Assembly (NCBI RefSeq): GCF_000002075.1
Contig: NW_004797346.1
Coordinates: forward strand, 488,986-552,985
Origin: Aplysia californica
Taxonomy: Eukaryota > Mollusca > Gastropoda > Aplysiida > Aplysiidae
DNA length: 64,000 nt
Direction of reading: 5' to 3'
Below the pieces are notes generated by a model, which made no database searches, was not told the DNA's origin, and saw only the letters and a list, made by a program, of their open reading frames with translations. A program made the translations under genes and the position numbers. Positions 24,000 through 37,200 of this stretch are shown here, in pieces. The first letter of the stretch is position 1; the number at the start of each line of letters is the position of its first letter.

Positions 24000-26900
24000 C
24001 TGGAAAGGAAATAAAAATAGTTGACATAAAGGCTTCAGATCAAAAAGGACAAAGCAATTCTGTTTTCAAAGAAAACATTTGTTGTGAATACAACCCGTTT
24101 TCATGTTATTGTTGAATATCACCTGAGATAAATCATTCTAAATTTATCTCCTTTCCATCAAACAAACAAAAAATTATATTCAGTCTCTATTTTAAACAAT
24201 TTTTAAGCTGACTATCTTGCTTTTAAAAGTGAGGTACTTTTAAAAGTGAGTCACTTTATCACAAGTTCTAAAAAATTCAAGATTTCCCCCAAAATTATTA
24301 TAATAAAATAATGCAACTTGAGACTGATATCTATGAATTTTAATAGTCCTTTAAAGTAAATATGTTATTGAAAAATAGCACTAATAAGGCATGACCACAG
24401 GTCAAGAATAAAACACTAATCCTACACTCCAACACATTGAAAACATTCTAGTTTTATTTTCAATGTTCTTTTATTTGAAAGACCAAACAAGTATCTTGAA
24501 ACACCTGTTGTTTTGCCAAGATCCTCGACATGGAAAAACAAAATAACATTTAAAAGCAAATCCAAATTAAGCCTCATATAATATATTTCAAACAATTCCT
24601 TTTTTCCGGTTCTATGTTTCACATTTTGAGCATGTATCAAAAATCTAAAATAAATAAGAAATGAATCCAATGTAATATGATGAAGATTAAACACAGTTAA
24701 CAGTACATTTGGACAAAGTTAGTAAAAAGTTCTTTGCAGTGTCAGCTGAACGTCTCCAAGTACTTTAAGTAAATGAAGTTGTGGTGTAAAAAGTAAAGGC
24801 TGATAAACACCCCATTATCAGTGAACTCTTTACTCATTATATAATATAGAAATCGTTACCCGAGATAAACTGTGGTGTTGACTACAAGCACAAATTCACT
24901 TTGTGAAGATGGAAAGCTAGAGAATTTTTTTCTCTAAAAAAGATTGAAAGTAAAGATGTACAAAACTTATTGATTTTTTCCCCAAAATAGTGATGATGAC
25001 AGCAAAAAAGGTAACATTTTACATACAGGTGTATACATGAGAGTGCAACCAGGCCCTCTCAACATACACAACAGGTCACTTCCAAGGCAAAGCTCTTTCG
25101 AAAGAAGGAAGAATAAAGAAAATCAGGTTGATCTTCATTACTTTTATGCCACTATTTTTTATTGTAGGGGATGTACCTCCTACAGATGAGCAGTGTCTCT
25201 TCAGTGCTCCTCAACCCACTAAAGGTCTCTCTCCAGTCCGACTCTCAAAAGAATTTTCCTGCATCTACTAATAATAGGCCCTTTCCCAGAAACTAAGCGT
25301 GCAACTGTGTGGTCTTAGGAGGCAAAAAAAAAAGAGTTCTGAGTTGTGACTATTAATTAGTACTTTTGGGTTATGATGGGATGGCAAAGAGTGGGAAAAG
25401 AAGAAAGTGGATGGTGAATGAAGAGAAGCAAGAGGCAGTGATCGATATGCCTGTCAAGAATTAATGCGCCAATTAGCATTTTAGGGCCATGCTGTAAGTA
25501 TTAGAGTTCATTAACTCACGTCAAAGCCCAAAATATAAAGAATTCAAACATACTTTAAAAATTAAAGAAAGGTGCTTCTTTTTGCCCTTTAGAATGATGA
25601 AAAAACATGCGAACTCAAATTATAATTACATTTTCATGTTGCAAATGACAAGGCCTATCATGTGTTTGAGGGTGTGCAACCATACAATAAAATATAGATC
25701 TATTGTGAGAGAGTTTGAGAATGTGTGTCTGTGTATACACACGCAGAAACACAGACACACACACACACACACACACGCGCACACACACACACACACGCGC
25801 GCGCGAGCATTATTGTTTGAAAATAGTAGTACCTTCATATAGATGCCAGAGTCATAAAGTACAGAGTGTTCTGCTACAGTGACAACAATTTTGGGTTTGT
25901 TTTTTTAAGAAAGTTTTTTTTCTACCCTCTCAATGGACATAAAATAAAGATTTCGCGAACAAAGGCAAAGAAAATTATTTAAACATTCCTTCCTTTCACT
26001 TACTCAAATTCCTTGTGACAGAAGAAAGAACAACGAGATGAAAGCAGCACAATCTCACAGATCAGAGAAAATTGAGAGTGTCGATAAGCGAGATTTGCAG
26101 CCATTATTTTCAGGTTCTCAAGTGAAACTTAAAGAGCTCATAAATCATATGTTATGTGTTACAATACGAAAGATAATTCTCAGTATTTTGTTTAAAATCA
26201 CAAGGGTATTTTGGTTCTGTTAAAACAGTGCAAAATCATGGCACACATCTCACCTTCAGGCAGCGGTTGTGTTCCTGTGTTATGCATGCAAAATACAGAA
26301 AAGTTCAAAACATCTCTTATAAACTATGTAATTCTGTGTACGCAATGAATTTCATTCCTACATAATACGTAATGAGACTCACCACAGATTCATGAACTAA
26401 GAGGGGGATGATCCCATGCAAAAGGAAGTAAAAGTGCCAACATTTTAAGATCTAGAAGACAAAAAAAAGGCTTTTCCTGGGATTCCCATTATGAAAAGCA
26501 AGCGATGGGAGGAGGAGCAGGGTAAAATCAGCAAAAGAAGTCAGCAATTAGGATTGACCACACCCTGGAAATACCATAAATGTCTAAGCCTGTGTTCCAC
26601 ATGCACTGGAAAGACTGAATTATTTCCACCAAAGACTAGACTACTACTTACAAGAATAACTACTTCAGCAGTCTTATCGGATCTTTCAACAAGACCTGCA
26701 TTGGCAAAGGAAAGTGAACCCAGTCATAGAATAGAATCAACTCTATGAAACTCGTTCCTTCAGCCTGAGGAACTTATTCTTTGTGTGTGTGTGTTGACCG
26801 AGGGTCATGTGGTATGAGTTCCCTTGGCGCTCATATGACCTTACTAAAACAAGTAAAGGGATGATCTGACCTATATTGTAGATCAAATAATGGTAGGCCT

Positions 26901-29900
26901 ATACTTTGGGATCTTCTACAATTTACCAATTTAACTCCTAACTGTGCATTCACTGCCACTTTGTAACAAAAATCGTATGGGAATGGAAAGCTTCATTCTT
27001 TGCCAGTAATTACATGTTCTATCTCTATCCCTCCCCCCCCCCCCCCCCCNNNNNNNNNNNNNNNNNNNNNNNNNNNNNNNNNNNNNNNNNNNNNNNNNNN
27101 NNNNNNNNNNNNNNNNNNNNNNNNNNNNNNNNNNNNNNNNNNNNNNNNNGGGGGGGTTAAATACAAACCAGGTACTGTGGATACGCCTTGATGATGAAGA
27201 AACCCGTCTCAAGTCAATGTTTGCTCCCCTTCCCACTGCTACATGGGGAATATTACATTACAGAGAAACTTTTTGGCTAACACTAACATATTAAGTGCAA
27301 AAGGATTGTATTATGTTAGTAGGCCTACTATCAAAACATCTAGATCTATATACTAAGTAGCTTTTTTTTCAATATATTATATGTATTTGTGCACCGTACA
27401 ATTTTCATGCTTTTATTGCTAGTAATGAAATGTTATAATTAATTTTAAAGAATACCGAAACAGTGACCTTGCATAAGCTGTTTCTAGCCTTGCCCACAAA
27501 CTGCTGACCAAAGTATGTTATCTAGATTTATACAAATTAAGTATCCTTCCTAGCTTTTACTTTTGGGTGCTTTGCTGACCATGGATTAAGACTTAAGCAC
27601 AAATAACTATGACTAGTGTTGTCCAACAATTTACCTATCATAATCCCCACCCTAAAGACACTAAAACACCTGGAAGTGGAATGGCCATACGGTTAAGTTG
27701 AAAATAGACATAATATTATTATATTATATTGCTATAACTGAGTTTGGCTACACCACAACGTACACTACATGAATCCAGAATGTATTAAATCTGTCTCCCT
27801 GATGTTCCCAAGTTATATAATATGCAAGTCCCAATTTCAGTTTAAATAGGAAACTGTAGACAAAGTTGGAAATAAATGAAAGTATAAGGCTTTGCACAGG
27901 AAAAGGGAGAATCAGAACAAGGGTTGTTGAGAGGGTGTGGTGTTGAGGATCTCTGAGTTTTATTCTTCTTAGAGAATAATAGGCCCCTATGTAAATCAAT
28001 TGAAAAAAGGCCATAAATTTATAGGCTGCCACATAATTATTATTGGCTTCCACTGTTTTCTTTGGTAATTCTCTGGAATAAAAAAAATAGCACTGCTATC
28101 ATTTGTCTTCGTCCTCCCTCTCTTTTCCGTTGTGCTCAACGTCTTTCATTTCTCCCATAATACTGCTCCTCCTTTACCTTATTTCTTCCTCCTGCTCCTT
28201 AAATTGTTCGTTATAACATTCAGCTCCCACCCCCTTACACACCTCTTGCTTTTCTTTTTTCCCCTTATCATATATCACTTCTGCCATCCCTTCCGCTCAA
28301 CCTGCTCTTCTCCCCTATTTAAGCTACCTTTTCCCTTCTTAATTTCTTGCTCAATTCATTCTCTATCAACAACTTGAAGTCCTACATGGTAACAAAAGAA
28401 GGTGAAGCTAGTCGAACTCCTGCCGATTTGAAGAAAAAAAAATAATCACAATAATATTATCTGTGCTTTGGTTCGACAAATGAGCAGGCTTTGGCATTTG
28501 CATGCACGAACTTGTCTAAACTTACTACACAGCTATTGAAAAACACTGTAGTACCTCATTGGACTACTATAGTATAACCTGCATCCCAGAGTCACACACT
28601 ACCACCAGGTCCCTACACAGTGTCTTCATGATTGCGAAACATTGCCGGAAACAACGTGCTACAGCATCAGACAGGACCATGCATACTGGCAGAGTGGAGG
28701 TGTGAGTTCTACCCTTCTTACAGGAAAGGCAAAGCAAATGTCAACATGCTGCCGACAAAATGCCACAGTGGACAAAGCTCATATATTGACATGTTTGCAG
28801 AAGGATGTTGTGAGACCTCTATAACTGACGTTGAAAGCTTTTATTTACAACAATTAACACCAATACAGACACTGCACTTTTCATGATAATTTCCTACTGC
28901 TGTCATCTGCAGCAACTTTGTGCATTATGTAAAATGAACAAAATGACATAACATTAAAAATAATATGTAGTTCACAGACACCAAATTTAGATGCTGTGTT
29001 CTAAGAGTTGGTCAGAATGAAGAGCTGACAGCTTAGTGAGATAATTAAAGTTCTTACACTACAGAGAGGGATTGGAGAGTAACAGTGCTCTAACTGCAAT
29101 AAAACAAAACAATTGATAATTAGCTGTTAGCCCTAACTCAGGTATCACAAAATCCTTGACAGAAACCTTTCCACTGTGCTCTAACTTTGGAGCAATACTC
29201 TTGCGCTAATACAATCCATTCCTAATCAACTTCACCTACCCGTCTTCATTGTTATCCAACATCATCTTCTCTAAGAAAATTGGGTTTGCACTGGAGAAAG
29301 AAACATTCAGTCAATGCAAGGCAACGATATCAAGGGATTCACATAGGGCAATACAAGAGCATGCACCACAAAAACCATGACGAAAGCTTCAATTCCACAT
29401 GGACCATACACTTTAGAAAGTGCAAATTTCACTTCTAATGCAAAAAATAAGAAGGTTATGAGTTACTAAAATTTAAGATAAAAAAACCCACAAACAAATA
29501 ACATCAAAAGAGATCAGTAACCAAAATCTTGAGATATGGTCCAACTTTGAGGTTCATTGAAATATTCTCATAAAGATTTTATACATAAAGGTGAAGGAAT
29601 GGAAAATAATACAATGCATTATTGTGCCTACCAAGTATAGCAATAATGACAGCACAAATGTTTCTTAAATACTTATTTACCAATTGACCTAAAAAATTTA
29701 AGAGACGTTTCCTCCAACTCTAGTTACTCATATTGCTCATAAGTGCAAGTTGTCAACAGGAATATAATATGATATATAACAAATTCTATTATTCAACAAG
29801 TTAACGGCATCATTTTTCCATCTCAGGTTAATAACAAGACAGTTTTGGAAGATGATTATGTACCTATACTACATAAAATATGTTCAGCCATGCTGAACAA

Positions 29901-31914
29901 GCTGAACTAGGTAACTTTAAAAAGATCATGTAAGATTGGTTCTGTGTCGACGATGTAGGCTTATTTACTTAATGCCAAAACAATAATTTCTATCATTTTG
30001 TAAACAGAACTAGCAGTATATATGTCAATAGAGGACAACGACACTAGCGGAGTAGAGTAAATGGTATACCATATAACATACACACACACACACACACACA
30101 CATAACATACAGAGGACAGTTAAAATATTAATATTCAAACAAAAATATATTAGATACTCTTAGAGACAATAGCAGTGCTGTGTGATATAACTGTCGTAGC
30201 AAATCAAGATCTCATACAAAACGGTATGCATACATATATATATAATATATATTTATATATATATATATGTAGCTTGCTTTTCTTATGTACATATATATTG
30301 CCCTTTTCCCACTGACCTTCTCACTACATGGAATTACTTTTCTGGGGCATAGTAGGGAATAAACCTGGCATCTCTGCATAAGAAAAGCAAGCTACACACC
30401 AAGACCATCTGGACAATAGAGAACAAATTCAGTGCTTCAAGCATTTTGTAATTGTATCGAAAGACCAAAAATACAAAACATGTGACCCTCTAGCCTGATT
30501 CTATTTTTTAAAGCCAGTTCACTACATGACGATCATCAAGTACTCACAATTTGGAAAGATTGACAAAAAAAGATAATAAAAAGCGTCTACAATTCAACAA
30601 AATGTTTTTGTGTCCTGTTTTAAATAAAATCAGATCTATCAGCGTATATATGTGTATACAAGAACTCAGTTTTCTCAATTAAGAAAGCAGGATCTTATAA
30701 AGTATACTACTAAGCATGACAATTGCTAATACTGATGAGAATAAAAAAATATATATGCACTGAAACCTATCATAATCGATCAATAAAATATTTTGCGCAC
30801 CCTAGCTTTTCCTTAAAGTGAAACCAACTATCACAAAAAGAAGCATAATTTAAAAACCAAAAAAACACTGCTCAACATTTCGGTTTGAAAGAAAGAAAAA
30901 AAAGATCTGCAACATAGCGTACTGTTTCTGCTTTAAGCATTCATACATAATACAAAGCAAATAAGTAATGTAGTAAATAAAGATATGACCTTCCTCAGAA
31001 AAGCTCATCCTCTAATCTTTGAGAACGGTATAGTATAGCTTATCATGCTTGAGTAATTACATGTCCTACTCGAAGGTGTGCATGTCCCTGGAAAATTCAA
31101 CTGCATGTGTGCCACAACACTTTATCTTTGCATGCAGTCTGGCAGACAGGAAGAAATGGAATTCTGACGAAACAACACTGACAGAAACTTGAACAGACAT
31201 TGCAGTGTCAACCACTGGCTCCAAGAAACACCAAAGAAGTGAAAGTGTTATAATCAGTGATTGAGAGAGAAACTGGGGGAGTGAAATGTGCTCAGAGACA
31301 CACATAGTGAACGCTGTAAAATTAAATAACTGGAGAAAAGAGAGGTGAGAATCAGAAAAAGCCTTTTTCTCTTTCTCTTTGAGCATATGAAAAAATAACG
31401 GTATACGTACAATCAAAATCGGGTTTGTCCTTCAAAGATTCGAGGTCTGTGACAAAAGGGTGAGCAATAGAAAGTCAAGGGGTGAAGAGAGGACGTGGGC
31501 AGTGGTGCACCCCAAAGCAAAAATATCAGTCAAAGAATGATTCATGCCTCATACACATCCTTTCTCATATCATACTCCTCTATGCCCTGACTTCTTTCAA
31601 TAGTAGGGAATTACTGAAATAAGCTTTTCCACATTTCTAACTTGAAGAAACGAAAAATTATTTGAGAAAAAAACAAGCCCACCTAAAAAGCAATAATCTT
31701 CCGGCGTTTTCTTTACATTTGCTTGAGTAAAACTTGATGTCTATTCTTTCTTGCAAACCATACTGAAATTTGTTGGCAGCAGATTTAAGGAAGTGACTTT
31801 TCTGAATGACAATATCTTACTGGAACGGATGTATTCAATGCAAATTTCACTATCTTTTTATTCAGATAGCTGGCTCAACGCCACTTTCTCTCGATGGCGG
31901 ATCTTTGAATCCGC

Positions 31915-31946
<32 letters not shown>

Positions 31947-34211
31947 GTGGGTGGTTGGCGGGTGCTCTGGTGTGGTTTGCTTCTTCTTTCCTATCAAACA
32001 TCTATCGACCTTATCTCCCCTTCTTCTTTTTTGTGTTTGTTTCTCTCTTGTAACACCTCTAATCTTCTGGCGCTCATATGACCTTATGCAGTTGCGAGCG
32101 CTGTAAAACCTCTACTAAAACTAAAACTAAAACTAGATTTTTACACTTCAAACAATCAAGCTATTGATCCATTTTGAGAGGAGCAGCAAAGGAAAATGCA
32201 CAGATTAGATATAACCCCTTTACTTAAATCGTGGTGTTATTGATGTGCACAAGAGTTCTAAAACTAAAAAAAAAATATATATTTATATAGGGTATGCTAA
32301 AATAATTTTCCTACATCCAACAGCAGACTGAGATGATACAATCTCTTTTCTAGGGATTGACGTAAAGATATTAATGAAACTCGTTTAGCTAAGCATATTT
32401 TTATTCCTTGTTTTAAAGGTGTACCTGCAACACACTGGCAGCTTCAACAAATGAAACAAGTCTAGTCTTACACGGTTATCTTGCTTTGTTAAGTGCACTA
32501 TATTACCCATGGATTATCTGATGCAATTTTAGATGGCTTGGAAAAAGGTTAGAAAGACAACAATGAAATAGCCAATAAATGTTATTCTATTGAAGGCATA
32601 AGAATTTTTAATGAAGAGTAAAAAAGGGTATTTTCCAGAGCATTACGACACAACTGAAATTTTTTAAAATACTGGCAGAGTTGTAGAATGGATGGAACTA
32701 TATTCTGACTTCAATTTCACTACAGGGCCCAAAACAGATGGCCCCCAAGCTAATTTTGAAGCTGTTCCTTGAACAATCTCCAAGTCTGAGAGAAGATAAT
32801 CAATTTTGAACATCATAATCAATTCAAAGACAACAAATAGGCTTTATCTTATTTCAAGTGATTCAAATACAAAGTAATATGACTTAGTATAATAAATTGA
32901 TGGAGCAAACCACTGGTAGCCTACTTGGTTCACTCAGTAGGCCACGATGGTCACAATACCTGAGACATCACACATCTATGAGCCATTGTGTCGGAAGGCA
33001 GCACAACACTCTCTCATGCAGGAATGTGATTTCATAATTAGCAGACTTCTAGGCAAACAGTTGCACAAGAGATATGAAAAAAACATCATGATCCAAAGAC
33101 TTGTTTTTATTTTTAACTTCAGATCGCATTTTAAAAGAAAGAAAAAAGGAAAATAAGCAAGAGCAAATTTTATGGTACCGGACAACCTATATAACATATT
33201 ATTTCTTTATGGTTTCGTTTACAAGACCCACTGAAGCAATTTGGCTCTCCATCAGGACACATGACTTAGAGGGGAATTAGACTTCATGAGGGGAAAAGAA
33301 CAATTTGGACCTCACTCAGAGATGAATTTACAACTACACTACAGAAGAAATCTTTCAAAATGACAATTTCCAGATTTGGACAAACTTGAAGACAAATCGG
33401 AAGGAAATTAAGAACATTGAGAAAATAGTGAAGTCGTCATTGAACTAAAAAGAACAGCTTGAGTATTAATATTAAGCTATCTTGGATGCACAGTTCTGTT
33501 TATGTCTTCATCAACAGTATAGGCCTACACAACCAGCGTTTTAAACGTCACTTTTTTTCCCTAATTCTTATCTTGTAAGACTGGTACTTTTTCAATTGAC
33601 AATTATAATATCAACTATTAATAGTTTCCTTTGTGTTTAAACAGATAACGTACGAATTCACCAAATCATATTTCCTAGGCTTATGTAGGCTACTTAAAAA
33701 TTGATATATCTATATAATATTTTATAATCAAGCTCACATTCTCACTGTAAAAACTAAGTAGATACTAGACCTCATCAAGGCCATAATCAAATATCTAATA
33801 GACCTACAGTCAGAAGTATAATTTGGTATCAGGAACTCCACAGACTCACAGCAACACAGTAAAAGCATTAAATAGTATGCATTAGCTTTTCTTCCAGTTC
33901 ACAAACCATACAGTTTTCACTTAAGGTGCATTTATGAATTTCATCCTGAAAAAGTTTATCTAAATGAGAAGCATCAATTTTTGTAAAAACAAAAATACTT
34001 ACTTTTAAAAAATGATACGGTATTAAAAGCAACAAGCTGGGTATGTTTTCATTAAGCAATACCAGTACAAAATAAACAAACTTATGAAATGAAGATAAAC
34101 TCAAACTAAAACGGAGCTGTATTTTTTTACAATGGATCTAACATACACAATTGATTCAAACACAACACACAAGATTATTGGGTGCACTCATAATTCATAA
34201 AGAACTATTCT

Positions 34212-34267
<56 letters not shown>

Positions 34268-37200
34268 CTTCTCTCAAGTACATTTGGAAAGAAACCAAGA
34301 AAACTGTTATGAAACTATTGTTGGTTTATCTTTTATACAGCATGACCACAGATCATAATCCATAAATTATGATAACTTAGTATTTCGCAACTAAAATTAA
34401 AATGCAGGCTGAACCTAGCCAGTTGCTACAAAGATTGTTAGTGATCTATAATATAAGAATATCAGAAGACTTAAAAGTATAAATTTCTATTAGAAAATTA
34501 GACAAATGATACCGCTGTTGAATTGATTCTGGAAAATGTAAGTTATTCATTTCTATAATTAGTGTAGAACAAAAAAGAGAAGAAGTTAGAATTGTCTGTT
34601 GATCAAAAGTCCTGTCACCACATCAAGCAATATGTTAAGTAAGTATTGCTTACTTTTCAAAAGAATGTATGTTTGTCCCAGGGATGTCAGCCTTATAAAG
34701 GTCAGATTCTTTGGGTTCTGAAAAAATAATTAAAAGGCCATACTATTATTCTACAAAGCGGGAGCAACAAAGTGAAAAACGGAACTGAACAAATTATAAA
34801 AACAAAATCAAAGTACATGTAGTTCACAAAGATCTATTTAAAAAAAAACAAACTGTTAAAGGTTGACAAGTCTGACCGCAGCCAGTGCACCAAGCTAAGT
34901 TGTGAAGCACTTTAAAATATTTCTTCAGCATAATTAGAATAATGTGTCATTCCCGATTTCTCTGGGTAATTTTTATGAGCAAAACAAATCATGTATAGCT
35001 TTGAGTTTGCTCAAAGCTGTTTCACAGGCAGAGACTGAACCATGAGCACTTCTGAGCAACAGAAGTAGTTCCCGGCAGAGATAGAGCCATCATTCTAGTT
35101 TAGAGTCACTGTAAGTATTCTTGGCAGACAGAAAATGACTGCTATTCTGCTTCTTAGGAAATTGTAGACATTGTAACTGATACAAAAAGTTTCCAACAAT
35201 TACTGCATTTCGAATGATTCCACAAAAATTTCCTTTACAGTAGACAAAATACTTGTTTGAAAATCTGTACAACTCGTACCACCTGAAATACCCAGCTGTA
35301 TTAACAATTTGAAACATTTTGAATTCAATAGAAATGGGGAGCAGCTAAGATCTGAAATGCTTTAAATGATGAGTGTAGAGAATGAAACAACCCAATATTA
35401 GGCCTACTATCAGGAAGCTCAGAACATAAGGGCTTTGTAACAATTACAGAACATTAAAATACTGTGCAACTGGAGAAATCTGCATTACAAACAATTTCAA
35501 CTTTATAGCCTAAATTAAATGCAGATTTTATACAAAGCTGTTCGATATTGACTGTATCATTATCATTATAGCAATAAGTGTCATGACGCAGTGGAATCAG
35601 GCGCTCGTCAATTTTTGGGCAAGTGAAGATATTGGTGTCATCTTGAAGCTTTTTTATTTGTCCTGCTTTCGATAGAAAAAGATCCATTTATCTTGAATAC
35701 AAGTCGAGATATTAACTATTGAAGGAGGTGGGGGTCGCCTGGTCTCAGAGGTAAAAATAAGCGAGAAAATGGCCGCCAAAGTTTAGTTATTTCCTTAGTT
35801 TGAGAGTCCGTGGAAACAGCAAATTTACATTTTGTATGCCTTTATTTGATGTTTTTCAGCACAATCCACACAGAAATGTGTTTTTTAATAGACATGACAG
35901 GTGTTGAACCCCAAAACAAAAATTTAATAAAAATTCGCAAACCTGCACAAAAAGGTCAGTTTCTCCACTTTCATTATTTTGAGGAGTGCCTGATTCCACC
36001 AAGATGCCTCGCAAAGGTTTTATACTATCTCCACTGCAGAATAGTTCTGTTACCATGTAACCTTTTTAAAGTAAAATTGCACTTACACTTGCAACACAAT
36101 TAGGTTATAGGAGTGCCAAATGTTAGAGGTGTTATTAGAGAGTAACATACAAAGAAAAGAAGAAGAGATAAGGACGACAGATATTTGATAGGAAAGAAGG
36201 AGCAAACCCCACCAGAATAACCATGTAAAAATGTTTGAAATGTTAAATAGCCACAAAAATAAAAAAATAAAACAAAATCCAAAACGAAAGTGTACATGAC
36301 AATAACGAGGTGCATGAATGGGTCATCAACAGCTCACAATTATATTGCTTGACCTACCTTCAGTAATCTTGAGAATGGAAATATAAAATTTCTTCTTTAA
36401 CTGAATACTCAACCAATACAAAACTAACATTTAAACACATTTAGTTGAAAGAGCTTTTCTTGTAAAAGTCACCAGTATGAAGAAAAGAACAACAGAAGAA
36501 CATAGGAATAAATCAGGACAAAAGAGTCAGAAAGAACATACCACATCCTGAGTTGACTGCAAAGAACATTGTAAAGGTTTAAAACATCGTGAAAATAAAT
36601 AAAACCTCATTACTTTAAATTTTGTAACACAAAAATATCTCCTCACCTTGAGTGAGAACATGTGGGAGTGAGGCAATAATAATAATAATGATAATGAAGA
36701 TCATTTCTATAGCGCCCACTCCTGTATAAACACACCTCTAGGCGCTTTACATAAATGCATGTAAGAAAAAAGGTAGCATGAGTGCATGTGTGCATGTGTT
36801 TGTGAGAATATATTGGACTGCATATATATCATATGTCTCCTGTTAAATTAATTTGTATCAGTCTCAAGAGATTATCAAAGCTTCTCACACATCAATAACT
36901 AGCAATAGAGTCTATATAACTGCAGTAAATATAAATCTACCATCAAGAAACAATAATACAACAAAATAATATTTGCCTAAGAAAGATGATTAAGGCATAA
37001 TATTTCAGTGTCTGACAATTAACCCCTTTTCATCCATGACAAGCAAACTAGTTCCACTAATTCAGCTTTAATAAAGATAAAAAATCCCCTTTACTTGCGT
37101 GAGCATGATGTAAATAGTACAGTTCCCCTATCCTGGCAGTTGCATCATGGAAGAAAGAAAATCTACCAGACCAAAGCATGACTTCCATTACCCGTCTAAG

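Larger units (their letters stand above)
24000..29239 (-). other. Intron between E29 and E30
   Basis: 5240 bases holding an AC repeat, a SINE tail, the 100-N gap, and a pyrimidine-rich plus-strand stretch (28095-28345). I see no additional exon, although a small one could hide in the gap. Confidence 0.7.
29291..34653 (-). other. Intron between E28 and E29
   Basis: 5363 bases, the largest intron found. Holds CA and TA repeats (30078-30266), the 20-base hairpin, a retroposon copy (31950-32125) and a TA array. Several short frames, none with a motif. Confidence 0.7.

Noticed and set aside
27000-27236. Frames crossing the 100-N gap
   Set aside because: Artefacts of homopolymer plus N.
28095-28345. 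Pyrimidine-rich tract considered as a promoter or exon on the plus strand
   Set aside because: No frame, TATA or start-site signal beyond base composition; it is intronic to the cadherin gene.
30000-30270. CA and TA runs considered as a CRISPR-like array
   Set aside because: Simple sequence, no spacer-repeat structure, and the genome is eukaryotic.
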